Positions 16,509-23,530 of a stretch of 24,072 nucleotides of DNA are shown piece after piece. How positions within the stretch are numbered: position 1 is the first letter of the stretch; each line of letters begins with the position of its first letter. The position numbers and the translations under genes are program-made. This DNA is from a virus: positions 1-24,072 of IMG/VR virus record IMGVR_UViG_3300046734_000005; one strand, given 5' to 3'. The notes beneath the pieces were generated by a model. The model worked only from the letters and a program-made list of their open reading frames with translations, did no database searches and was not told the DNA's origin.

Positions 16509-16795
16509 ATTCCATTATAACCAATGCAGGTAACACAAAATAATTTATATTTGTTTTTCAACTTATTGTCCTAGTAGTTGTTTATAGTGTTCAATACATA
16601 CAAAATATTTTTCTAGCTCTTAGGAAAAGAATATTTGATAAGAATCAAACAAAGTGGATTAGCTAGACCATCTTAACTAGGGTTAGAGCCTATTACTTCA
16701 CATATTTAAATGTCACTAAATTTAGACATTCTGGTTTTTGGGAGGGAGTGACACAGGGTTAGCACTAGCCACACCTTACTTAAGATCAACTGATA

Positions 16796-16825
16796 GCTCT
16801 TGAGCTTTTTAGGTAGCTCAAGAGC
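16796..16825. repeat. Perfect 11-bp inverted repeat upstream of the early promoter
   Basis: GCTCTTGAGCT, an 8-base loop (TTTTAGGT), then AGCTCAAGAGC. It ends 22 bases before the TTGACA box. No T-run follows, so a protein-binding operator is at least as likely as a terminator. Confidence 0.65.
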
Positions 16826-16847
16826 AATCTATTATTCATTTAGATGC

Positions 16848-16876
16848 TTGACAGTATGACAAATATTTATTAGATT
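16848..16876 (+). promoter_or_regulatory. Early promoter
   Basis: A perfect TTGACA (16848-16853), a 17-base spacer and TAGATT (16871-16876) lie just upstream of the first early gene, whose AAAGGGGA ribosome site follows at 16888-16895. Alternative -10 boxes (TATATA at 16880-16885) are possible. It would drive the co-directional gene block beginning at 16903. Confidence 0.65.
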
Positions 16877-16902
16877 GGTTATATAAGAAAGGGGAATTAA
16901 TT

Positions 16903-17190
16903 ATGTTAATTCAAGAAATAATCTATCTAGGCTTTGTAGTCTATGGAGTAATATCTCTAATAGTTACATTGGCTTATATAAGCTTAAAACTAGATGATAA
17001 AAGACTAAAAGAAAATAAAAAAGATCTGTATGATGTTACAGATTTTGAGTCAAGACTAAAAGAGGGGGAAGTTCTAAATTGGTGCAACTTGTTTACAGGT
17101 ACTCATCACTTTGATGCTCCTGCAGATGATGGAAACTTTGTCTGCTTAAAATGTTGGACTTATGAGGGTTATGAAATGGAGGGAGTATAA
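16903..17190 (+). CDS. Small membrane protein with a Cys/His cluster
   Basis: The 95-residue protein is the first gene after the early promoter. Residues ~5-27 (IIYLGFVVYGVISLIVTLAYI) form one membrane helix. A charged segment follows, then a Cys/His-rich part: NWCNLF, GTHHFD and FVCLKCW, which could bind zinc. The charged residues after the helix (KLDDKRLKENKKD) suggest a cytoplasmic C-terminus. The family is unknown; a host-takeover role is conceivable from position only. Confidence 0.65.
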   Translation: MLIQEIIYLGFVVYGVISLIVTLAYISLKLDDKRLKENKKDLYDVTDFESRLKEGEVLNWCNLFTGTHHFDAPADDGNFVCLKCWTYEGYEMEGV

Positions 17191-17778
17191 ATGGCTATGC
17201 CTAAATTCTTAGAGGACTACACAACTGTTGATGAACTCATCAGCAAAATGAATAAAGAATATCCAGAATGCAGACTTGTTGCAGAGATGGTTGATAATGG
17301 AGATGATTGGGTTATCTTTAAATCATCTTTCTATGAGAACAAAGAAGATACTGAGCCTAAAGCTACAGGCTATGCTAGACAAACTAAAGCTGATCACAAT
17401 TCTTGGTTTGAGATGGCAAGTACTAAAGCTAATGGCAGATGTTTAAGAGTTGTATTTTCTGAGTCAACAACAGCAGAAGAGATGATTGGAATAGCTCCTA
17501 GCAAAGAAGCTGCTCCAAAAAAATCTGTTGAGAAAGAGTTAGATAAAGCAGGAATAGAGTTTGAAGATGTTTCTGTTAGTCAATCTCATGTTATAAACAA
17601 TATAAAATCTTTTGCTATGGATGTTGCTAGTGAGAATAAAACTAATGCAGCTAACTGGTATGCACAGGCTTTAGGGCAACTTGGCATTAATGAAAAACAA
17701 TTAGATATTAATAATATGCAAACTGTTAAAAATAAAATACAAGATATTGCAACAGAACTACAGGTAGGTGGTGCATAA
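17191..17778 (+). CDS. Possible ssDNA-annealing/recombination protein
   Basis: The 195-residue protein starts at the base after the previous stop. The first ~95 residues (CRLVAEMVDNGDDWVIFKSSFY, then ATGYARQ, SWFEMASTKANGRCLRVVF) follow the pattern of phage single-strand annealing proteins of the Rad52/Erf-like type: a strand, the ATG.A element, then E.A.T.A.GR. After an Ala/Lys/Pro-rich linker at about residues 105-115, the C-terminal part is helical. If correct, it would promote annealing during genome replication or packaging, and it is the only candidate replication or recombination gene. This is a weak pattern match, not a firm call. Confidence 0.45.
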   Translation: MAMPKFLEDYTTVDELISKMNKEYPECRLVAEMVDNGDDWVIFKSSFYENKEDTEPKATGYARQTKADHNSWFEMASTKANGRCLRVVFSESTTAEEMIGIAPSKEAAPKKSVEKELDKAGIEFEDVSVSQSHVINNIKSFAMDVASENKTNAANWYAQALGQLGINEKQLDINNMQTVKNKIQDIATELQVGGA

Positions 17779-18080
17779 TGTTAGGGCTATTTGGTAGAAA
17801 TAAACCTTTATCAGTTGTTGAAGATATACAGTTAGACAAAGAGCCATCAGAATTTAGAAAGGTGCAATATATTTTGGAACTAGAGGGCTTTATATGCTCT
17901 CTAGATCCAGAATTTAACTCTAATGGCAATCTCAGAAAAGCTGTGAACAGACTAAGGACTCAATATAATGCTTTAATTTATACTGAGATTTGCAACTGTG
18001 ACAACAAGCAATATGCAAAGCTTAAAAAGAATGGCTCTCCTTATATGCACAAAGCATATATTAAGGATTGGGCATTATGA
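17778..18080 (+). CDS. Hypothetical early protein
   Basis: The 100-residue protein has an ATG sharing one base with the upstream TAA. It is charged and mostly helical (LRKAVNRLRTQYNALIYTEI), with four Cys scattered (FICSLD, EICNCDN) and a basic end (YAKLKKNGSPYMHKAYIKDW). A winged-helix shape is possible but not demonstrated. Its stop overlaps the methyltransferase start (ATGA). Function unknown. Confidence 0.6.
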   Translation: MLGLFGRNKPLSVVEDIQLDKEPSEFRKVQYILELEGFICSLDPEFNSNGNLRKAVNRLRTQYNALIYTEICNCDNKQYAKLKKNGSPYMHKAYIKDWAL

Positions 18081-18583
18081 GTGATAAATATAGTTCTACT
18101 GTTTTTGGTCATGCTAAAGGAGGTGCAACTAAAATTCAGTCTGTTGATTGGTGGACACCTCCATCAGTTTTTGAAAAGCTAGATATAGAATTTGATATTG
18201 ATGTAGCTTCTCCTATTGGTGGAGTTGATTGGATTCCTGCTAAGAAATATTACACTAAAGAGGATGATGGATTAAGTAAAGATTGGGAGGGTACAGTCTG
18301 GATGAATCCTCCTTATGGGATAGCTACAGGCTCTTGGCTTGATAAATTTGTAAAACATGGAGATGGAATTGCACTTGTTTTTGCTAGAACAGATACAAGA
18401 TGGTTTCATAACTATGCTTTGAATGCTGATGCTTTGTTGTTTACTAAAGGGAGATTAGCTTTTATTAATCCAGAAAGAAGTGATACTTCTACTCCTGCTG
18501 TAGGCTCTTTATTTGCTGCTTGTGGAGAGAAGTCTGTAAAAGCATTAGAGCAATCAAAGTTAGGATGGTTTGTAAGACTATGA
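18077..18583 (+). CDS. DNA adenine N6-methyltransferase (phage Dam-type)
   Basis: The 168-residue protein starts at ATG 18077, overlapping the upstream stop as ATGA; the in-frame TTG at 18068 is less likely. It carries DWWTPPSVFEKLDIEFDIDV near the N-terminus and WMNPPYG with the NPPY catalytic motif (residues 77-80), followed by LVFARTDTRWFH. These are the signatures of the phage N6-adenine methyltransferase family (Pfam phage Dam type). It would modify adenine in the phage DNA, often at GATC, which is frequent in this window. It is not a cytosine methylase and so cannot itself explain the missing CpG. Confidence 0.88.
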   Translation: MSDKYSSTVFGHAKGGATKIQSVDWWTPPSVFEKLDIEFDIDVASPIGGVDWIPAKKYYTKEDDGLSKDWEGTVWMNPPYGIATGSWLDKFVKHGDGIALVFARTDTRWFHNYALNADALLFTKGRLAFINPERSDTSTPAVGSLFAACGEKSVKALEQSKLGWFVRL

Positions 18584-18759
18584 AAAAAGTTATTGTGAAA
18601 TTTATTGGAGTTAAGAAATATCTAGTTAGAGATGATGCTGATCCTGAAAAAATTAAGAGTATGTTTAAAAAGGATTTAGAGTTATTGCCTCCTGTTTGGG
18701 CTAACAACATTGAAGCAGTTATGTATGCTAAGGATGTACCAGAGGCAGAACAAGAATGA
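18580..18759 (+). CDS. Small hypothetical protein
   Basis: The 59-residue protein has its ATG at 18580 overlapping the methyltransferase stop as ATGA; the frame is open further upstream, but that part only shadows the methyltransferase. It reads MKKVIVKFIGVKKYLV, then KIKSMFKKDLELLPPVW and an acidic end. It is a short mixed alpha/beta protein of unknown function. Confidence 0.6.
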   Translation: MKKVIVKFIGVKKYLVRDDADPEKIKSMFKKDLELLPPVWANNIEAVMYAKDVPEAEQE

Positions 18760-18923
18760 TAGGTAACATTCTTTTCTATGTAAAAAATTTAATTTTTAAA
18801 TGGAATCAAACACCTAAAGAATTTAGATCTTTTATGTGCTTTTTATGTAAGGATGTTTATAAGTTTCCAACACAAAGTAAAGACTATATTATCTGTAATG
18901 ATTGCTTTGATATTTTAAAATGA
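18756..18923 (+). CDS. Zinc-ribbon-like miniprotein
   Basis: The 55-residue protein starts at ATG 18756 inside the previous stop (ATGA) and ends in ATGA with the lysozyme gene. Two Cys pairs, FMCFLCK and IICNDCF, about 19 residues apart form a probable zinc ribbon. The hydrophobic N-terminus (IGNILFYVKNLIF) may be a membrane or amphipathic helix. Tight overlap on both sides supports it as a coding gene. Function unknown. Confidence 0.6.
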   Translation: MIGNILFYVKNLIFKWNQTPKEFRSFMCFLCKDVYKFPTQSKDYIICNDCFDILK

Positions 18924-19327
18924 TAGAACTATTTATAGGTTGCTCTTTATTTCTGCAAACAGTTATAACTGAGCAATCTATAGATGACTACTTTCTGTGT
19001 AATCACTTACAAGATGTTAAACAATGGTATTACAAAACAGAACAGCATTTTGGAGATGAAACTTTGTTTGCTTTAGCTGTTATGTCTTGTGAATCAGATG
19101 GCAGGGCTAAGGCTACAGGATATAACACAGATGGCACTTTTGATCAGGGCTTATTTCAATTTAATTCTAAAACTGAAAGATGGCTAGAAAAAGATATCTA
19201 TAATAAAGAACTAGATATGTATGATGTAGAAACCAACATTAAAACTGCTAGGTGGCTTTCTTTTTATGATGGTTGGCACCATTGGAACAGTAGTAAACAT
19301 TGTTGGGATAAATATGCCAGAAGTTAA
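18920..19327 (+). CDS. Lysozyme/transglycosylase-like muralytic protein
   Basis: The 135-residue protein shows the usual pattern of SLT-like lysozyme domains: FALAVMSCESDGRAKATGYN with the likely catalytic Glu at residue 58, then TDGTFDQGLFQFN, and a C-terminal WLSFYDGWHHWNSSKHCW. The N-terminus (MIELFIGCSLFLQTVI) is hydrophobic and could be an export or signal-arrest helix. It lies in the early region, away from the amidase/holin genes. Possible roles are a second lysin, superinfection control, or a virion muralytic enzyme. Its stop overlaps the next gene by 14 bases. Confidence 0.75.
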   Translation: MIELFIGCSLFLQTVITEQSIDDYFLCNHLQDVKQWYYKTEQHFGDETLFALAVMSCESDGRAKATGYNTDGTFDQGLFQFNSKTERWLEKDIYNKELDMYDVETNIKTARWLSFYDGWHHWNSSKHCWDKYARS

Positions 19328-19871
19328 TAAAAACAATAGAAGATTTTTTGTAGAGGATGAATATAATTTATATGATGTTAAAAAGGCTAGACCATTTTGG
19401 CAGGATATATGCACAGTTAATGGATGGGATATTGTTAAAGATGATGAAGATTTTAAGGAGGACTTTGTTTGCCAGATCAATAATGAATTATATTATATGG
19501 AGTTACAGGTTGTTGGTTATTGGCATAATTTTGACTTATCTTATATCTCTAATGTAAGAATTTCAGCAAGTAAAGTTAAATTACTAAGAGAAAAAAAGAA
19601 TGGTGGATTAGTATTTTTAAACTGTGTTCCTAATAGATTTTTTGCTATTCATGTAGATCAAGTGACTGAAAATATGAAAAAAGACTCAGTAAGAGAACAA
19701 TTTTATGAAATACCACTAAGAAGCATTAATGTTAATGAAGTTAATGTATTAGATACAGATTTATGTGATTGCTTAGAAAATCATTTACCAATTATGAAGA
19801 GAAGTGATGGCAGAATGGCTTTTGCACAAAAAGATTACAACATAAGGGGGGCTAATGGAATATGCTGCTGA
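19314..19871 (+). CDS. Hypothetical protein, PD-(D/E)XK-like pattern
   Basis: The 185-residue protein starts at ATG 19314; an in-frame start at 19266 lies within the lysozyme gene and is unlikely. The segment ending EDFVCQINN followed by ELYYMELQVVGYW has the spacing of a nuclease-like strand-turn-strand (D...E-x-Q, where a usual PD-(D/E)XK core has E-x-K), followed by ISASKVKLL and GLVFLNCVPNRFFAI. It could be a nuclease-fold protein, but the Gln in place of Lys weakens this. Its stop lies within a 19-base direct repeat (19853-19871) that recurs at 20698. Confidence 0.55.
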   Translation: MPEVNKNNRRFFVEDEYNLYDVKKARPFWQDICTVNGWDIVKDDEDFKEDFVCQINNELYYMELQVVGYWHNFDLSYISNVRISASKVKLLREKKNGGLVFLNCVPNRFFAIHVDQVTENMKKDSVREQFYEIPLRSINVNEVNVLDTDLCDCLENHLPIMKRSDGRMAFAQKDYNIRGANGICC

Positions 19872-20700
19872 ACTAAAATTAGGATCAGAACAAACTATTG
19901 CTAAAAAGAAAGATTTAAGAGTTTTATCTTTAGGAGCAGGAGTACAAAGCTCAACTTTATTCTATAAAATTCTTAATAATGAAATTAAGCCTGTTGATTG
20001 TGCTATTTTTGCAGATACAGGTAATGAGCCTAAAGATGTTTATAATTATTTAAATCATCTTACAAAATTAGCTAATTTTCCTATTTATATAGTTTCTAAA
20101 GGAAATATTATAAATGATTCTTTAGCTATTGCAGAAAAAGGAACTAATAAAGGTTTTTTAACTATGCCTGTAAAAGGTGTTGATGCTAATGGCAAACAAG
20201 TTATGGGCAGGAGGCAATGCACAAATGATTATAAAATTCAGCCAATCAATAAAAAAATAAGGCAATTATTAGGAGTAAAAAGATTAACAGGAATGGCTGT
20301 TGAAGTTGTTATGGGAATCTCTTTAGATGAAATACAAAGAGCTAAAGAGCCAATAAACAAATGGCAAATTAATTGTTATCCATTAATAGAAAATAAAATT
20401 ACAAGACACCAATGCTTAGAGTATATAAAAAAACATAAATATAAAACACCTCCTAGAAGTGCTTGTATAGTTTGTCCATATCATAGCAATAAAGAGTGGT
20501 TAGAGATGAAAGAGAATAATCCTGATGAATTTAAATTTGCTGTAAATTTTGATCTAAAAATAAGAACTACTAGCTCTAATAATGTTAAAAATTATTTACA
20601 TTCTAGCATGAAGCCATTAGGAGAAATAGATTTTGATAAATACAAAGAAACTCAGTACTCATTATTTGATGATGAGTGTGAGGGAATGTGTGGTGTTTAA
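19855..20700 (+). CDS. PP-loop ATPase / PAPS-reductase-like protein
   Basis: The protein has 281 residues. SLGAGVQSSTL (about residues 25-35) is the PP-loop, FADTGNEPKDVY follows, then RRQCTNDYKIQPI and later PRSACIVCPYHS with a CxxC pair. This combination is typical of phage and bacterial proteins of the adenine-nucleotide alpha hydrolase/PAPS-reductase type. Such proteins activate a substrate with ATP and may move sulfur. Whether this one acts in sulfur assimilation, tRNA or DNA modification is not shown by sequence. The gene is bounded on both sides by the same 19-base sequence including the ATG, suggesting cassette insertion. Confidence 0.82.
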   Translation: MEYAAELKLGSEQTIAKKKDLRVLSLGAGVQSSTLFYKILNNEIKPVDCAIFADTGNEPKDVYNYLNHLTKLANFPIYIVSKGNIINDSLAIAEKGTNKGFLTMPVKGVDANGKQVMGRRQCTNDYKIQPINKKIRQLLGVKRLTGMAVEVVMGISLDEIQRAKEPINKWQINCYPLIENKITRHQCLEYIKKHKYKTPPRSACIVCPYHSNKEWLEMKENNPDEFKFAVNFDLKIRTTSSNNVKNYLHSSMKPLGEIDFDKYKETQYSLFDDECEGMCGV

Positions 20701-21116
20701 TGGAATATGCTGCTGATGATATAAATTATGGGTATATGAGCATCCTTATGCACATTAATTCAGAATATACCTTAATTGACAAGATAGAGAACATAAGAGA
20801 GATAGATGGAACTATAGTACATCCTATTTTTGGTACTAATAATGGTGGAGTTACCTTTACTTTATTTCTTAGAGGGTTTTATACAGTTTTTGAAGCAGTT
20901 ATGAACTTTGGAAATAGGTTTGATGTTTATGTAGTTAATGAACAGGGCAACACAACTATGATTGATGAGGATTTAGATCATTTAATTTCTCTACTGCATA
21001 TACTTTATATAAACAAGAAAGCAGAGGAGGATGAATTGCTTAACAGGGCTTTAAATCCACACACTTATAGAAAAGTTGCAAAAAAGATGTTCTACAATGA
21101 AGATCCCCCATTTTAA
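20700..21116 (+). CDS. Hypothetical protein sharing its 5' end with the PP-loop gene
   Basis: The 138-residue protein uses ATG 20700, which shares the A of the upstream TAA stop and begins with ATGGAATATGCTGCTGA, the same sequence as the start of the PP-loop gene. The rest is unrelated: HINSEYTLIDKIENIREIDG, FTLFLRGFYTVFEAV and a helical acidic end. Function unknown. Confidence 0.6.
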   Translation: MEYAADDINYGYMSILMHINSEYTLIDKIENIREIDGTIVHPIFGTNNGGVTFTLFLRGFYTVFEAVMNFGNRFDVYVVNEQGNTTMIDEDLDHLISLLHILYINKKAEEDELLNRALNPHTYRKVAKKMFYNEDPPF

Positions 21117-21306
21117 AAAGAATTTAGAAGTTAAATTTGTAGAAGCTGCAACAGATTTTATTGATCCACCAACACAAGAAATTCTATGGAGATATGGTAA
21201 GATTCTATTTCAAGTTAAGTCTGAGCATGGTGCTATTTCTTACTATATAGAGGAAAATAAAAAGAAAGTAAAAATTTCAAGATATTTGATTTTTCCTGTA
21301 AATTAG
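21097..21306 (+). CDS. Small hypothetical basic protein
   Basis: The protein has 69 residues from ATG 21097 (an in-frame ATG at 21076 is also possible). The frame overlaps the end of the preceding gene. It contains KNLEVKFVEAATDFIDPPT, then ILWRYGKILFQVKSE and a Lys-rich end (IEENKKKVKISRYLIF). The alternating strands suggest a small beta protein. Unrecognised. Confidence 0.55.
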   Translation: MKIPHFKKNLEVKFVEAATDFIDPPTQEILWRYGKILFQVKSEHGAISYYIEENKKKVKISRYLIFPVN

Positions 21307-21310
21307 AACT

Positions 21311-21475
21311 ATGGCAGACAATGGTTTCACACAGAAAGAGATGCTCCAATTAGTGCTAAATAAATTAGATGATCTAGAAGATAAACTAGAAAACAAATTG
21401 GACAAATCAGAGTTCTATAAGGTGTTAGGGATAGTAGCTACTTTTATATTAGTTATTGGCTCTTTAATGATGTAA
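21311..21475 (+). CDS. Small coiled-coil membrane protein (XhlA/holin-like)
   Basis: The 54-residue protein has a Leu-zipper-like helix (LQLVLNKLDDLEDKLENKL) leading into a C-terminal membrane helix (VLGIVATFILVIGSLMM). This helix-then-membrane layout resembles XhlA-type haemolysin/holin accessory proteins. Its TAATG overlap couples it to the next small gene. Function inferred from topology only. Confidence 0.55.
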   Translation: MADNGFTQKEMLQLVLNKLDDLEDKLENKLDKSEFYKVLGIVATFILVIGSLMM

Positions 21476-21687
21476 TGAAAGCAACAGTAAATCTTAATCA
21501 AGTCTTACAGGGTGGATTAGCTGCTCTTGTAGCTTGGTTGTTTCAAACAGTTAATCAATTACAGTCACAAGTTGCTGTATATATGGTACAAATACAAAAA
21601 CTAGAAGAAAATATTGTTGGTTTAGCTATGAGAGAAAGAGAACTAAACTCTGCTTTAACAGATGTTCTTATTAAGCTTGGTGGCTAA
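21475..21687 (+). CDS. Small hydrophobic/coiled-coil protein
   Basis: The 70-residue protein has a helical N-terminal half that is hydrophobic (LQGGLAALVAWLFQTV) and a C-terminal half forming a coiled coil (YMVQIQKLEENIVGLAMRE). With the preceding gene it makes a pair of membrane-interacting miniproteins just before the terminase genes. A holin/antiholin-like or injection-related role is conceivable; no family is recognised. Confidence 0.55.
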   Translation: MKATVNLNQVLQGGLAALVAWLFQTVNQLQSQVAVYMVQIQKLEENIVGLAMRERELNSALTDVLIKLGG

Positions 21688-21738
21688 TGATTGAATTTTT
21701 AGTTGTACTCTGGTTAAGTCTTAGAAAGAATAAAAAAA

Positions 21739-21795
21739 ATGTGTAAATGCACAATACTTTGCTGTGGTTGCTCTTTGCATTGTAAAAATAAATAA
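21739..21795 (+). CDS. Cys-rich micropeptide (uncertain)
   Basis: An 18-codon frame, MCKCTILCCGCSLHCKNK, has six Cys. It could be a metal-binding micropeptide or chance. There is no clear ribosome site (an A-run precedes it). A 19-codon frame at 21687-21746 overlaps it and is weaker still. Confidence 0.25.
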   Translation: MCKCTILCCGCSLHCKNK

Positions 21796-21804
21796 TATTT
21801 AAGT

Positions 21805-21810
21805 TATACT
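21805..21810 (+). promoter_or_regulatory. Candidate -10 box giving a leaderless terS transcript
   Basis: TATACT lies six bases before the TerS ATG (21817) and no ribosome site is present between them. The spacing would start the mRNA at or next to the ATG. No -35 box is at the right distance (TTGCAT at 21775-21780 is 24 bases away). Confidence 0.35.
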
Positions 21811-21816
21811 GCTTTT

Positions 21817-22317
21817 ATGGATTATATAGATGATATGTCTTTAGCTCTACCTAATCAACAACAGGTAGGGGAATCTAATATAGATTTTAAGAGATTTCAG
21901 TATTATTTAGGTTTAGGTGCATCTAGATCCTATGAAAAAGTTTCCAATAATTTCACTATTACAGATAGAAGAGTTAAGCAAATAGCTGTTAAACATCAAT
22001 GGCAAGATAGGATAAAAGCTATCAATAGAATGCTAAATGAGCAGATAATTAATGAAGTTTTAGCTCAGGTTGGAGAAACTGCAAGAGATTTAGCTGATGA
22101 ACTTAAACCACTTGTTTTTAAGATTATTAATGAAATAAATGAAAGAGATTTAGCTTCTATGAATCCTACTGAACTTAAAGGAATATTAGATGTTTGCTAC
22201 AAGATGGTTAGTCAGATTTATGGCTTAGGAAGTCCACAAGTACAAGTAACACAAGTTGAATATCCACAAATTAAGTTTAAGTGGGATTGGGAGCAGGATG
22301 ATGAGCCAGACTATTGA
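21817..22317 (+). CDS. terS: Terminase small subunit
   Basis: The protein has 166 residues. Residues ~25-65 (FKRFQYYLGLGASRSYEKVS, then ITDRRVKQIAVKHQW) read as a helix-turn-helix of the kind that binds the packaging site. A helical middle for oligomerisation (LADELKPLVFKIINEINE) and a C-terminal acidic end follow. It lies directly upstream of, and overlaps by 20 bases, the large subunit, as expected. It would recognise pac/cos and recruit TerL. Confidence 0.85.
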   Translation: MDYIDDMSLALPNQQQVGESNIDFKRFQYYLGLGASRSYEKVSNNFTITDRRVKQIAVKHQWQDRIKAINRMLNEQIINEVLAQVGETARDLADELKPLVFKIINEINERDLASMNPTELKGILDVCYKMVSQIYGLGSPQVQVTQVEYPQIKFKWDWEQDDEPDY

Positions 22318-23530
22318 GGCAACTCCACCAGATCTACATTCTGGGCAAATAGAAGTAATACAGGCACTAGAAGAGAAAAGGTTTATTATTGCTGTTTGTG
22401 GCAGGAGGTGGGGTAAAACTACTCTTTCCTTAGTTGCTGCTGTAGATCAGTCTCTTAAAGGACTTAAAGTATGGGTAATCTTTCCTGTATATCCACAAGC
22501 ATTAGAAAGTTGGCTAAATCTTAAAAGTTTAGTTAGGCAACTACCAGAAGAATATGCAGAGATAAGAGAAGTAGAGAAAAGAATAGTTTTAAAGAATGGT
22601 GGATCTATACAGATTAAATCAGCTAATAAGCCAGAAACTCTTAGAGGTGCAGGTGGTATTAGCTTAATAATCTTTGATGAGGTTGCTTATCAAGAAAAAG
22701 AAACTTGGGAAACAGTTAGACCAATATTGTCTGATAGCTTAGGTAAGGCTTTATTTATATCTACTCCTAATGGTATGAATTGGTTTTATGAGCTGTTTGA
22801 TAATGCTAAGAGGAGGAAAGATTGGGCAGTCTTTCATTATCCTACTGAGAACAGTCCTAGAATTAATAAAGATGAGTTAGCACAAGCCAAAGAAGAGTTA
22901 GGCTCTTTAGTTTATGCACAAGAGTTTTTAGCAGAGTTTACAGAGGTTGGACACATGTTTAAGAGAGAGTGGTTTGCTTATTATGATGTTTTAAATGGAG
23001 AAGATCCAGAATATGTACTTGAAGATGAAGTAGTCAAACATAGTGAGCTATCTATCTTTGGAACAATGGACACAGCTCTTAGTATTAAGGAAACAGCAGA
23101 TTATTCAGTAATAATGGCAGTAGGAAGTACTCCTAGTGGTAAGCTTTTAGTATTGGATATATTCAGAGATAGACTAGAAGCTCCAGAGCTACTACCTAAA
23201 ATAGAATCAATGATTAGTAAATGGAACATGGCTTGGCTAGGTGTAGAGGATTCTAGTTTTGGTTTGGGTATTATTCAGATGGCTAGGAGGCAGGGTTTAC
23301 CTATTAGAAACCTAAAAGCAGATAAGTCTAAGACTGCAAGAGCAGTTCCTGCAGCAGCAGGGTGTGAAAATGGCACTATCTACTTTTTGAAAAATGCTAA
23401 ATGGTTAGTAGAATTTGAAAGAGAATTAACTAGCTTTCCATCTTCTGGATCTCATGATGATCAAGTAGATGCTCTAGCTTATGCAGCTAGATTTGGTATA
23501 GTTAGAAAAACAACATGGAGTGTAACCTAA
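22298..23530 (+). CDS. terL: Terminase large subunit
   Basis: About 410 residues from ATG 22298; ATG 22301 is equally possible, with GGGAG at 22289-22293. The ATPase has Walker A (CGRRWGKTT, residues 34-42), Walker B (LIIFDEVAY, about 123-131) and motif III (FISTPNG). The nuclease domain has the acidic residues in FGTMDTALS, GVEDSSFG and the SGSHDDQVDALAYA helix. It is a complete packaging motor that translocates and cuts the concatemer. The previous gene is TerS and the next base after its stop begins the portal, the canonical order. Confidence 0.96.
   Translation: MMSQTIEATPPDLHSGQIEVIQALEEKRFIIAVCGRRWGKTTLSLVAAVDQSLKGLKVWVIFPVYPQALESWLNLKSLVRQLPEEYAEIREVEKRIVLKNGGSIQIKSANKPETLRGAGGISLIIFDEVAYQEKETWETVRPILSDSLGKALFISTPNGMNWFYELFDNAKRRKDWAVFHYPTENSPRINKDELAQAKEELGSLVYAQEFLAEFTEVGHMFKREWFAYYDVLNGEDPEYVLEDEVVKHSELSIFGTMDTALSIKETADYSVIMAVGSTPSGKLLVLDIFRDRLEAPELLPKIESMISKWNMAWLGVEDSSFGLGIIQMARRQGLPIRNLKADKSKTARAVPAAAGCENGTIYFLKNAKWLVEFERELTSFPSSGSHDDQVDALAYAARFGIVRKTTWSVT

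Larger units (their letters stand above)
16431..16902. promoter_or_regulatory. Non-coding control region with several inverted repeats
   Basis: This ~470-base stretch holds no gene I can support. It contains (1) TGGCTCTAGTA 16441-16451 with TACTAGAGCCA 16498-16508, an 11-bp perfect repeat enclosing a 7-bp hairpin (AATATAC 16466-16472, GTATATT 16481-16487); (2) an imperfect AT-rich hairpin 16603-16636; (3) TGTCACT 16711-16717 with AGTGACA 16747-16753; (4) GCTCTTGAGCT 16796-16806 with AGCTCAAGAGC 16815-16825; and (5) a promoter from 16848. It separates the terminated late operon from the early genes, so an origin, an operator cluster or a non-coding RNA are the leading ideas. No CG occurs here either. 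Confidence 0.65.

Noticed and set aside
16524-16574. Short frame in the control region
   Set aside because: It has only 16 codons, no ribosome site and overlaps structured repeats.
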